23,106 bases of DNA from Sinorhizobium sp. (GTDB taxonomy: Bacteria; Pseudomonadota; Alphaproteobacteria; Rhizobiales; Rhizobiaceae). The stretch lies in NCBI GenBank assembly GCA_031178305.1, contig JAPSJG010000013.1:1-23106 (forward strand), written 5' to 3'. Shown here one piece after another: positions 16,730-23,106 of the stretch; within the stretch, counting starts at the first letter, position 1; each line of letters begins with the position of its first letter. Below the pieces are notes generated by a model. That model was not told the origin of the DNA. It searched no databases and worked only from the letters and a program-made list of their open reading frames with translations. Made by a program: the position numbers and the translations under genes.

Positions 16730-17119
16730 ATGACGAGAATCCTTCTGGTGGAAGACAATGAAATGAACCGGGACATGCTTTCGCGGCGGCTGTCCCGTCG
16801 CGGCTTCGACGTGCTGATTGCAGAAAACGGTAAAGCCGGCGTCGAACTGGCCACCTCGGAAAAACCGGACCTGATTTTGATGGACATGAGCTTACCGGTG
16901 ATGGACGGCTGGGAAGCGACCAAACGAATCAAGGCCAATCCAACGACGTCCGCCATTCCCGTCATCGCGCTGACGGCACATGCGATGGCAAGCGATCGGG
17001 AGATGGCGCTCCAGGCGGGCTGCGACGACTATGACAGCAAGCCGATCGATCTGCCGCAGCTTCTCCGGAAGATCGAACAGCTGCTCGCGGCACCCACTGA
17101 ACGGCCGTTCCGAAAATGA
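16730..17119 (+). CDS. Single-domain response regulator (CheY/DivK type)
   Basis: 129-residue receiver with no output domain. Acidic pocket E8/D9 (LLVEDNEMN), phospho-acceptor D52 (LILMDMSLPVMDGW), switch Thr at 82 (IALTAHAM) and Lys at 104 (DSKPID) are all present. The RBS is AAGGAGA about eight bases before the ATG at 16730; longer upstream frames run into the RIME element. It may carry phosphoryl groups between the hybrid kinase and the downstream DHp-receiver-cyclase, or interact directly with a partner as DivK does. Its stop overlaps the next start by four bases (ATGA), so it is coupled to the cyclase. Confidence 0.9.
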   Translation: MTRILLVEDNEMNRDMLSRRLSRRGFDVLIAENGKAGVELATSEKPDLILMDMSLPVMDGWEATKRIKANPTTSAIPVIALTAHAMASDREMALQAGCDDYDSKPIDLPQLLRKIEQLLAAPTERPFRK

Positions 17120-18669
17120 GCATCGGCAACGAATTTCAGCGCCAGGTCATCGCCGCCCACGTGTCACAGCGGCTCGCCGGTCCGGCGCGGGCGATTCTGG
17201 GATACCAGGAGTTGCTGGTCGAGCAGGCGCGGGATCTCGGTTTCAACCACGTCGACGCCGACCTGGAGCGGATCGGCGCCGCGGCACGACAATTGAACAA
17301 CCTTATAGACGGGCTGATCGACGGCAAGGCCTGTTCTCCCGAGGGAAAGGAACCCGAGGCGGAGGCAAGGCTCCGCCATGATCTGCGTACCCCGCTCAAC
17401 GCCATCATCGGCTACTCGGAAATGATTCTCGAAGAGTTGGCGGATTCGCCGCTGAAGGAGGATCTCGACGTAATCCTTGCGGCAGCGGCCGAACTCCTGA
17501 AGCAGGTCGATTCCATTGCCGGTCTTTCGCGCGGGGAAGCGATCGAAGCGCTGCAGCCGGGGGAGCAAATCAGGATAGATGCGGCAGCACTCGAACGGAT
17601 CCTGTTCAAGGCCGAGCACGAAGCATTACCCGATGTGGCCGGCAAGATTTTGATCGTCGACGACGTCGCCAGCAATCGTGACCTGCTGTCGCGGCGCCTG
17701 CGGCGCGACGGCCATCGCGTCTTCACCGCCGATTGCGGCCTCTCCGCACTTGCGAGATTGGCGAAGGACGAGTTCGATCTCATTCTGCTCGACATCTTGA
17801 TGCCGGACATGAACGGCATCGAGGTTCTCTCGCGGCTGAAGTCGGAGAGCCGTTGGCGGCATGTCCCGGTGATCATGATTTCCGGCTTGAGCGAAGTCGC
17901 CGCCGTGGCCCGGTGCATCGAGGCGGGAGCCGACGACTACCTGACGAAGCCATTCAACGCGACTCTTTTGCGCGCGCGCATCAACTCCGCGCTCGAGAAG
18001 AAGCGCTGGCTCGACCGCGAGCACCGTTATCTGCAGCAGATCGAAACGGAGAAGCGCCGTGCCGATGCGCTGATCCATGCAATCCTGCCCGACCAGATCG
18101 TTGCCCGGTTGCAGGGCGGCGAAGCGATCATCGCCGACCGCTTCGATGCGGTTTCGATCCTGTTTGCGGACATCGTCGGCTTCTCGCCGATTGCGGCGCG
18201 GCTGCCGCCTTCCGATCTCGTCAGACGGCTGGACGGGATGTTCAGCAAGTTCGATCTCCTGACGGAGCAGCATGGTGTGGAGAAGATCAAGACCATCGGA
18301 GATGCCTACATGGCCGCCTGCGGCATTCCGGAGCCGGCAGCGGATCACGCCGACAGGATCGTTGCTCTCGGGCGATCCATGCTGGAGACGTTGGAGGATA
18401 TGCCCCCGGACCGCGACCGCTTTCGCATCCGGATCGGGATTCATACGGGACCGGTCGTCGCCGGCCTGATCGGCCGGCATCGCTTCGTTTACGACGTGTG
18501 GGGAGAAACGGTGAACATTGCGAGCCGCCTCGAATCTCAAGGCGTCCCCGACCACATACAGATTTCCGAGTCGACCAGAGGCGCCCTTAGTGGCTCGTGG
18601 AGATTTGAGCCGCGTTGTGCGCTGGACCTGCGAGGCATCGGCACGATCAAGACCTATCTCATGCGATAG
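17116..18669 (+). CDS. Tandem DHp - receiver - class III adenylate cyclase
   Basis: 517 residues, no membrane segment. Residues about 16-70 align with a kinase DHp helix pair but carry Gln at position 18 in place of the phospho-His (SQRLAGPARAILGY). A second DHp (86-137) keeps H88 in RHDLRTPLNAIIGYSEM. No HATPase domain follows. The receiver is at 177-292 with D226 and K278. After a linker helix comes a class III cyclase domain (about 340-517) with metal-binding D352 (FADIVGFS) and D396, K392 and D460 in the positions that select ATP, and N467/R471 for transition-state binding. All cyclase catalytic residues are present, so cAMP synthesis is predicted. The DHp may act as a phosphotransfer or dimerisation module, with the receiver gating the cyclase. 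Confidence 0.9.
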   Translation: MSIGNEFQRQVIAAHVSQRLAGPARAILGYQELLVEQARDLGFNHVDADLERIGAAARQLNNLIDGLIDGKACSPEGKEPEAEARLRHDLRTPLNAIIGYSEMILEELADSPLKEDLDVILAAAAELLKQVDSIAGLSRGEAIEALQPGEQIRIDAAALERILFKAEHEALPDVAGKILIVDDVASNRDLLSRRLRRDGHRVFTADCGLSALARLAKDEFDLILLDILMPDMNGIEVLSRLKSESRWRHVPVIMISGLSEVAAVARCIEAGADDYLTKPFNATLLRARINSALEKKRWLDREHRYLQQIETEKRRADALIHAILPDQIVARLQGGEAIIADRFDAVSILFADIVGFSPIAARLPPSDLVRRLDGMFSKFDLLTEQHGVEKIKTIGDAYMAACGIPEPAADHADRIVALGRSMLETLEDMPPDRDRFRIRIGIHTGPVVAGLIGRHRFVYDVWGETVNIASRLESQGVPDHIQISESTRGALSGSWRFEPRCALDLRGIGTIKTYLMR

Positions 18670-18705
18670 GCACAGCCTCGCATCGTTCCCGGCGAAATTG
18701 TGGTC

Positions 18706-20259
18706 CTATTGCACCGGTGCGGTCTCCATAGGAGATGGACTCGGCGGCGCCGTGCCGCCCTCGGCGGGAGACGGCGGTGGGGGCGCTTGGGTCGGCGGCT
18801 CGGCGGCGGGTGCCTCGGGTGCCGGGGCCGCTTGCGTGGAACCGGTCGCATCGGGCTCGCCGCCGGTGTCGCTCGTAAGCGCGGGGGCCTGCTGTCCGTC
18901 CGTGCCGATTGGGCTTGGTGTCACCGAGCCGTCGGCGGCAGCGATACGCCAGACGGTGTTTCCTGCGTCGTCGGCGATGAGCAGCGCACCGGTGCCGTCG
19001 ATCGCGAGGCCCACCGGCCGTCCCCGGGCCTGGTCACCCTCCAGGAAGCCGGTCACAACATCCTGAGCCCTACCCGCCGGGCGGCCGTTTTCGAAAGGTA
19101 TGTATACGACCTTGTAACCGTTGAAGGTATTGCGGTTCCAGCTGCCGTGCATGCCGACAAAAGCGCCGCTGGCATAGGCCTCCGGCAAAGCCGAGTTGTG
19201 GGTGAAGACCATCCCTAATGCGGCGACATGGCTCGAAAGCGCGTAATCGGGGACGATCGCCTTTTCCACCATCTCCGGCCGCGGGGGATAGACCCGTTCA
19301 TCCACGTGGTTGCCGAAATAGCTCCAGGGCCAACCGTAGAAGCCGCCTTCCTGCACCGAGGTCATATAATCCGGCACGAGGTTCGGGCCGAGTTCGTCGC
19401 GCTCGTTGACGACGGCCCAGAGGACGCCGGATTCGGGATGGAAGACAAGCCCGTTCGGATTGCGCAGGCCCGTAGCGAAGATGCGGGCGGCGCCCGTCTG
19501 GCGGTCCACCTGCCAAATGGCAGCGCGGCCCTTTTCCGCTTCCAGCCCACGTTCGCCGACATTTGAGTTGGAGCCGACGGAAGCGTAGAGGTAGCGCCCG
19601 TCGGGGCTGAGCGCCAGATCCTTGGTCCAGTGGTGATTGATGGGGCCGCCGGGAAGCGGCGTCAGCACGCGAGGATCACCAGTGGTCTCCTGGCCGAGCT
19701 GATAGGGATAGGCGAGGATCGCGTCGGCCGCGGCCACGTAAAGAGTCCCGTCAAACCATGCAACGCCGAATGGGGAGTTGAGCCCGGTCAGGAGATCGTG
19801 TCGTTCATCCACCTGCCCATCGCGATTGGTATCGCGCAGCAGCGTGATGAGGTTGCTCTCCTTCTGGTCGCCGCCGCCACCCCGGGCCCATGACATGATC
19901 CAGCCGCGGACCAGGTCCTTGGGAGTCGATATCGGCTTGCCGGGCGGTTCGCGCCCCTGCACGACGAGCACGTCGCCGTTCGGCAAGGTGTGGACCGTAC
20001 GCGGGTTGGCGAAGTCCCTAGCATAGGCGCTGACCGCCAAATCTTCGGGCACGGCTGGCGCCTGATCGTCCTGCCAGCCGACGATCTCGGCGATCTTGAG
20101 GTCGGGCAGGAGCTCGGACGTGGGCTCGGGCAAGACCGGATCGGGCCCGATCTGCTGCGAGACGTCGAAATCGGCGTCGTCGCCGCAGCCGGCAAGCATG
20201 GTGATTACCAAAGCGCTCGCGACCAGGGCGGGCGCGCGAGGGAAAGCCGGCCTATGCAT
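18706..20259 (-). CDS. Lipoprotein sugar dehydrogenase (sorbosone/PQQ glucose dehydrogenase family)
   Basis: 517 residues. The signal peptide ends in a lipobox, LAGC, with lipidated C25. A six-bladed propeller domain (about 60-435) has family segments SPFGVAWFDGTLYVAA, DLALSPDGRYLYASVG, GLRNPNGLVFHPESGVLWAVVNERDELG and GGFYGWPWSYFG, as in L-sorbosone dehydrogenase and soluble PQQ-glucose dehydrogenase relatives. The substrate and cofactor cannot be read from the sequence. The last 75 or so residues form a Pro/Ala/Glu/Thr-rich tail without the propeller pattern. The ATG at 20257-20259 lies inside the end of the DUF2231 gene (eight-base overlap), so the two form an operon. It converges on the cyclase gene, 36 bases away. 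Confidence 0.85.
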   Translation of the reverse strand: MHRPAFPRAPALVASALVITMLAGCGDDADFDVSQQIGPDPVLPEPTSELLPDLKIAEIVGWQDDQAPAVPEDLAVSAYARDFANPRTVHTLPNGDVLVVQGREPPGKPISTPKDLVRGWIMSWARGGGGDQKESNLITLLRDTNRDGQVDERHDLLTGLNSPFGVAWFDGTLYVAAADAILAYPYQLGQETTGDPRVLTPLPGGPINHHWTKDLALSPDGRYLYASVGSNSNVGERGLEAEKGRAAIWQVDRQTGAARIFATGLRNPNGLVFHPESGVLWAVVNERDELGPNLVPDYMTSVQEGGFYGWPWSYFGNHVDERVYPPRPEMVEKAIVPDYALSSHVAALGMVFTHNSALPEAYASGAFVGMHGSWNRNTFNGYKVVYIPFENGRPAGRAQDVVTGFLEGDQARGRPVGLAIDGTGALLIADDAGNTVWRIAAADGSVTPSPIGTDGQQAPALTSDTGGEPDATGSTQAAPAPEAPAAEPPTQAPPPPSPAEGGTAPPSPSPMETAPVQ

Positions 20260-20701
20260 GATAGCTCACTCCGACGCGCCGAAGGGCAAGCGAACCGTCA
20301 AGCACGGCGACGACGGCCATGAGAAGCACCGTCGCCGCCGACAGCACCAGCCCGGTCGGCACTATGGCCGTCCAGCCATCTCCGGCATGGACGAAATTAT
20401 TGATGAAAGCGAGGACCAGGATGACGACATAGCCGATCGCATGCAGCCACGTTCTCTGGCCGAGTCGCTCCGGTCGAAGCAGGAATGCCACGACTCCCGT
20501 CAGGCCTGCCACAACGCCGAACATCATTCCGGCAAAGAGCAGCCAGGCCGAGAAGTGGTGCCACATGATACCGCCGGTCTGCCAGTAGGCGATATCGGTC
20601 AGAAGCGCCAGCGTGAAGCAGGCGATCGGAAACGGCACGAACAGCAGGTGGATCGGGTTCCAAGCGGTTGTGGCGGTCGACGGAGATTCCTCCAGGCTCA
20701 T
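20252..20701 (-). CDS. DUF2231 membrane protein
   Basis: 149-residue inner-membrane protein with four hydrophobic segments. The N-terminal WNPIHLLFVPFPIACFTLALLTDIAYW is the DUF2231 pattern (His-Pro/phenylalanine-rich first helix, then Asp before the loop). His residues at 18, 48 and 49, 87 and 105 could bind heme or metal, but this is a guess. The ATG at 20701 is fixed by AGGAGG five bases upstream; a longer upstream frame crosses the ABC gene in another frame and is rejected. The gene overlaps the dehydrogenase gene by eight bases and may anchor or supply electron transfer for it. Confidence 0.82.
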   Translation of the reverse strand: MSLEESPSTATTAWNPIHLLFVPFPIACFTLALLTDIAYWQTGGIMWHHFSAWLLFAGMMFGVVAGLTGVVAFLLRPERLGQRTWLHAIGYVVILVLAFINNFVHAGDGWTAIVPTGLVLSAATVLLMAVVAVLDGSLALRRVGVSYHA

Positions 20702-20723
20702 CGGCGCCTCCTGTCTTGTCGCT

Positions 20724-20763
20724 AGAGCCATTCCTGGTTTTCCATTTAGCCAGGAAAGGCTCT
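20724..20763. repeat. Long imperfect hairpin in the DUF2231 leader
   Basis: Arms 20724-20729 / 20758-20763 (AGAGCC/GGCTCT) and 20731-20737 / 20750-20756 (TTCCTGG/CCAGGAA) with one A-A mismatch give a 13-bp stem around a 12-base loop. No U-tract follows. It could terminate the ABC operon or be a leader structure of the DUF2231 transcript. The sequence resembles short palindromes seen repeatedly in rhizobial intergenic regions. Confidence 0.6.
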
Positions 20764-20768
20764 GACCC

Positions 20769-20794
20769 AACCTCACTCCCCGCGCTTTTGTTCC
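20769..20794 (-). promoter_or_regulatory. Second putative EcfG/RpoE2-type promoter
   Basis: On the minus strand GGAAC (20790-20794) is followed after 17 bases by GGTT (20769-20772), fitting GGAAC-N16/17-CGTT except at the first -10 base. It would start transcription about 60 bases before the DUF2231 start, at the edge of the hairpin. Confidence 0.48.
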
Positions 20795-20852
20795 TTCCTC
20801 GAGACGAGCGCAGGACGTCGCCAGGTTGTACCCGCGCCTTCGATGCGCGACA

Positions 20853-22265
20853 CTAGCCCTGTCGAAAATCGATGACCCGGTTCGATATACGCTCGGCGAG
20901 ATGGCGGTCGTGGGTGACAAGAAGGACGCCAAGGCCAGGCTCGCGGACGATTTCCAGCAGAAACTCGACGACTTGCTTCTGGCTGACCGGATCGAGCCTG
21001 GAGGTGGCTTCGTCGGCAAAGAGAAACACGGGCTCGAGCAAAAGAGCCCGCACGAGCGCGAAGCGCTGCAATTCACCACCGGAGATCTGCCCGGGCAACC
21101 GGTCCAGCAGAGGAAGTTGCAAACGCAGCCTCGAAACGAGCCTCTCCACCTCAGCCCAAGTTCGTCCGTGCAGCCGCGCCAGATCGGCAAGCGCTTTTCG
21201 GATCGGCTGATGTGGCGCAAAGACGGAGGGCGGGTCCTGATAGAGCTTCTGGTAGCGTAGGGCAGGCAGATCGTTCCGCCGCTCCACGGAGCCGGAATCG
21301 GGCTTGACGAGTCCCAATAGGATGTTGCCAAGGGTGGTCTTGCCGCATCCGCTCGGTCCAACAATGGCAACGATCTCGCCGGTGCGTATCTCGATGTCCA
21401 GATCGGCGAACAGCGATGACTCGCCAAAGGCTTTGGCGAGCCCGTTTCCGGCAAGCACTACTCCACCCGGTGTCGTTGATGCCTGCCGGTTCCAGCTCTC
21501 AGGATCGGCGGCGATCAGCGCGCGGCTGTAATCATGCGTCGGCCCGGCCAACAGTCTTTCCGCGGGGCCGCACTCGATCAATTCGCCGTTCAGCATCACG
21601 CCCACCGTGCCACCGAGCGCCCGGGCCACGGCGACGTCATGGGTGATGGTCAGCAGCAAACGGCCGTTTTCGACTTCTTGGCGGAGCCGGGCAGCAACGG
21701 AATCGCGCAGGGCCGCGTCGAGCCCCTTCGTCGGTTCGTCGGCAATCAACAGGTCGCACCCGGCCGCGTGCGCGATGGCGATCGCCACCCGCTGCGCCAT
21801 TCCACCGGACATCTGGAAGGGATAAAGGCGGCCAGTTCCCGAAAGATCGACCTCGGCGAGGTTGGCTGCCGCCAGTTGCCGGCTCCGCCGCGTATCCCGC
21901 CCTTTCACATAGCGATGGACCTCCGCCACCTGCCCTGCAACCCGCATCGTCGGGTCGAGCGCGAGCCACGGCTCCTGCGGGAGCAGCGAAATCTCGCGCC
22001 CCCAGCGTCGCCGCCGTTCGGCACGCGACGCGGCCAGGAGATCATTGCCGTCGAGAAGCACCTTTCCAGTCGCCCTGAGCTCGGGCGGCAGACTTCCCAT
22101 GATCGCTTGCGCGACGAGCGACTTGCCCGATCCGCTCTCGCCAAGCAACGTCAACGGCCGACCCCTGCCGATGCTGAAAGAGATGTTGGAAACGATATGG
22201 CCCTCGGCGGACTCGACGGCGAGCGCGCTGACCGACAGTTCCTGTATCGCAGCTCGCACGTTCAT
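20853..22265 (-). CDS. Fused two-domain peptide/nickel-type ABC ATPase (DppD-DppF like)
   Basis: 470 residues carrying two complete ATPase domains. Domain 1 has Walker A GESGSGKS (42-49), Q97, signature MSGGM (152-156), Walker B DLLIADEP (171-178) and H209. Domain 2 has Walker A GPSGCGKT (303-310), Q343, ISGGE (394-398), ADEA (417-420) and H452. Fused Dpp/Opp/Nik ATPases usually run to 540-600 residues, so this one is compact; the C-terminal oligopeptide-binding extensions (Fe-S or Pro-rich zones) are short or absent. The ATG at 22263-22265 overlaps the permease stop by four bases (ATGA). The imported substrate (peptide, nickel or other) cannot be assigned, because the binding protein is outside the window. 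Confidence 0.88.
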   Translation of the reverse strand: MNVRAAIQELSVSALAVESAEGHIVSNISFSIGRGRPLTLLGESGSGKSLVAQAIMGSLPPELRATGKVLLDGNDLLAASRAERRRRWGREISLLPQEPWLALDPTMRVAGQVAEVHRYVKGRDTRRSRQLAAANLAEVDLSGTGRLYPFQMSGGMAQRVAIAIAHAAGCDLLIADEPTKGLDAALRDSVAARLRQEVENGRLLLTITHDVAVARALGGTVGVMLNGELIECGPAERLLAGPTHDYSRALIAADPESWNRQASTTPGGVVLAGNGLAKAFGESSLFADLDIEIRTGEIVAIVGPSGCGKTTLGNILLGLVKPDSGSVERRNDLPALRYQKLYQDPPSVFAPHQPIRKALADLARLHGRTWAEVERLVSRLRLQLPLLDRLPGQISGGELQRFALVRALLLEPVFLFADEATSRLDPVSQKQVVEFLLEIVREPGLGVLLVTHDRHLAERISNRVIDFRQG

Positions 22266-23086
22266 CCGCGGTCTCCCTGGGCGACAAGTTGCAGACCGAG
22301 GACGAGAAGGAAGATCAGGATAGCCGGCATGAGCACATGCAGCGGCGCCTCGGCATAGTAGGGCAGAAGCTCGACCATCATGCTGCCGAGCTCGGGCGTC
22401 GGCGGTTGCAGTCCGACGCTGATGGCGCTGAGCGTCGACACGGCGATGATGGCCGTCGCCATGGCGAAAGCAGCAAGTGTCGCGACCGTCGGCGCGATCA
22501 CCGGGCACACGTAATTGCGAAGTATATAGCCCGACCCGAAACCCAGCATTCTCGCCGCTTCGATGTGCGGTTGGGCGAGAACGGTCTTCGACGTCGCCCG
22601 CGTCACCCGATAGAACTCCACCCAAAGCGTCAGCGAAAGTCCAAGGAAGAGCGGGCCGTAATTGCCAGGCGAAAAGGCGAGCAACAGGAGCACGAGCATC
22701 AATCCGGGCAAGGCCAGGACAACGGTCGCCAGCAGTTCCATCAGCCTTTCGACCCATCCGCCCTTCCAGGCGGCGACCAGGCCGAGCAGGACGCCCGGGA
22801 CGGCGGCCGCCAGCATGGTGAGGAAAGCGAGGCCGAAGGAGAGCCGTGCGCCATGGGCGAGACGTGCAAGAAGGCTGCGGCCATAGTGGTCCGCCCCGAG
22901 CAGATAGTCGCCGCCGATCGGCGCGAGGCTGGCACTGAAATCCTGTGCCGCCGGATCCGTTGGAATGACGACGGGTCCAACAAGCGCGAAGCTGCCGAGC
23001 AGTAATAAAAGCACCAGCCCGAAGATGCCGCTGCCGGAAAGACGGGCGCGCGCTCGCGCGTCGGTGAATTCGCCGATCATGCTCAT
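22262..23086 (-). CDS. DppC/NikC-type ABC transporter permease
   Basis: 274-residue inner-membrane permease. An N-terminal membrane segment (about 21-41) is followed by the family motif LGADHYGRSLLARLAHGARLSFGLAF (the LGTDxxGRD-like region). An inner-membrane BPD_transp_1 domain follows with a cytoplasmic EAA-type loop (HIEAARMLGFGSGYILRNYVCP). GAGGAGA lies about five bases before the ATG at 23086; an alternative ATG at 23080 is two codons in. It overlaps the ATPase gene by four bases and, at its start, the preceding permease gene, so all three are coupled. Confidence 0.88.
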   Translation of the reverse strand: MSMIGEFTDARARARLSGSGIFGLVLLLLLGSFALVGPVVIPTDPAAQDFSASLAPIGGDYLLGADHYGRSLLARLAHGARLSFGLAFLTMLAAAVPGVLLGLVAAWKGGWVERLMELLATVVLALPGLMLVLLLLAFSPGNYGPLFLGLSLTLWVEFYRVTRATSKTVLAQPHIEAARMLGFGSGYILRNYVCPVIAPTVATLAAFAMATAIIAVSTLSAISVGLQPPTPELGSMMVELLPYYAEAPLHVLMPAILIFLLVLGLQLVAQGDRG

Positions 23087-23106
23087 GCGGTTCTCCTCAA
23101 GCGGGG
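23083..23106 (-). CDS. C-terminal codons of an upstream DppB/NikB-like permease
   Basis: The last 24 bases, read on the minus strand, encode PRLRRTA then TGA. The stop overlaps the next ATG as ATGA. DppB/NikB permeases characteristically end in a DPR(L/I)R motif, so this is very probably the 3' end of the partner permease. Only eight codons are visible, so the identification rests on the motif, the overlap and the gene order. Confidence 0.55.
   Translation of the reverse strand, partial: PRLRRTA

Overview
The window (23,106 bp, GC-rich) looks like an accessory replicon of a Sinorhizobium/Ensifer-type rhizobium. The main evidence is a complete trehalose/maltose utilisation locus in the order thuR-thuEFGKAB. 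In S. meliloti this locus lies on the pSymB megaplasmid, so a pSymB-like replicon is an inference. Palindromic intergenic repeats of the rhizobial RIME type and EcfG/RpoE2-like promoter motifs fit the same group. I see no tRNA, rRNA, CRISPR array, insertion sequence, integrase or origin.

Left edge (1-731): the probable 3' end of a truncated gene, a fragment of a RIME-like repeat, and a small SPW-repeat membrane protein gene that converges on thuB.

Sugar region (732-9784): on the minus strand a periplasmic binding protein (thuE), two permeases (thuF, thuG), an ATPase (thuK) and two cytoplasmic enzymes (thuA, thuB) import disaccharides and process them through 3-keto derivatives. A divergent LacI-family repressor gene, thuR, shares a 371-bp control region holding two AAAnCGnTTT operator-like palindromes and a perfect TTGACA -35 box. 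A TIGR03862-type flavoprotein follows thuR on the plus strand. An 11-bp stem-loop separates thuE from thuF, and a RIME-like element separates thuK from thuA.

Envelope/stress operon (9805-12859, minus strand): four genes, the first three overlapping (soluble coiled-coil plus one TM segment, PF07332/DUF1469 holin-like, DUF3618), then a YihY/BrkB-family membrane protein. An EcfG-like promoter lies upstream.

Signalling cassette (13092-18669, plus strand): a secreted CxxCH c-heme protein (DUF3365/Tll0287-like) is translationally coupled to a 918-aa hybrid histidine kinase. After a RIME-like element come a single-domain response regulator and, overlapping it, a 517-aa protein with two tandem kinase-dimerisation (DHp) segments, a receiver and a class III adenylate cyclase but no kinase ATPase domain. 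This reads as a putative heme/redox-to-cAMP phosphorelay and is the most unusual system in the window.

Right part (18706-23106, minus strand): a lipoprotein sugar dehydrogenase of the sorbosone/PQQ-glucose dehydrogenase propeller type overlaps a DUF2231 membrane protein gene; a second EcfG-like promoter and a long hairpin precede them. Upstream lies a peptide/nickel-type ABC transporter: one ATPase polypeptide with two ABC domains, a DppC-like permease, and the last codons of a second permease at the window edge.
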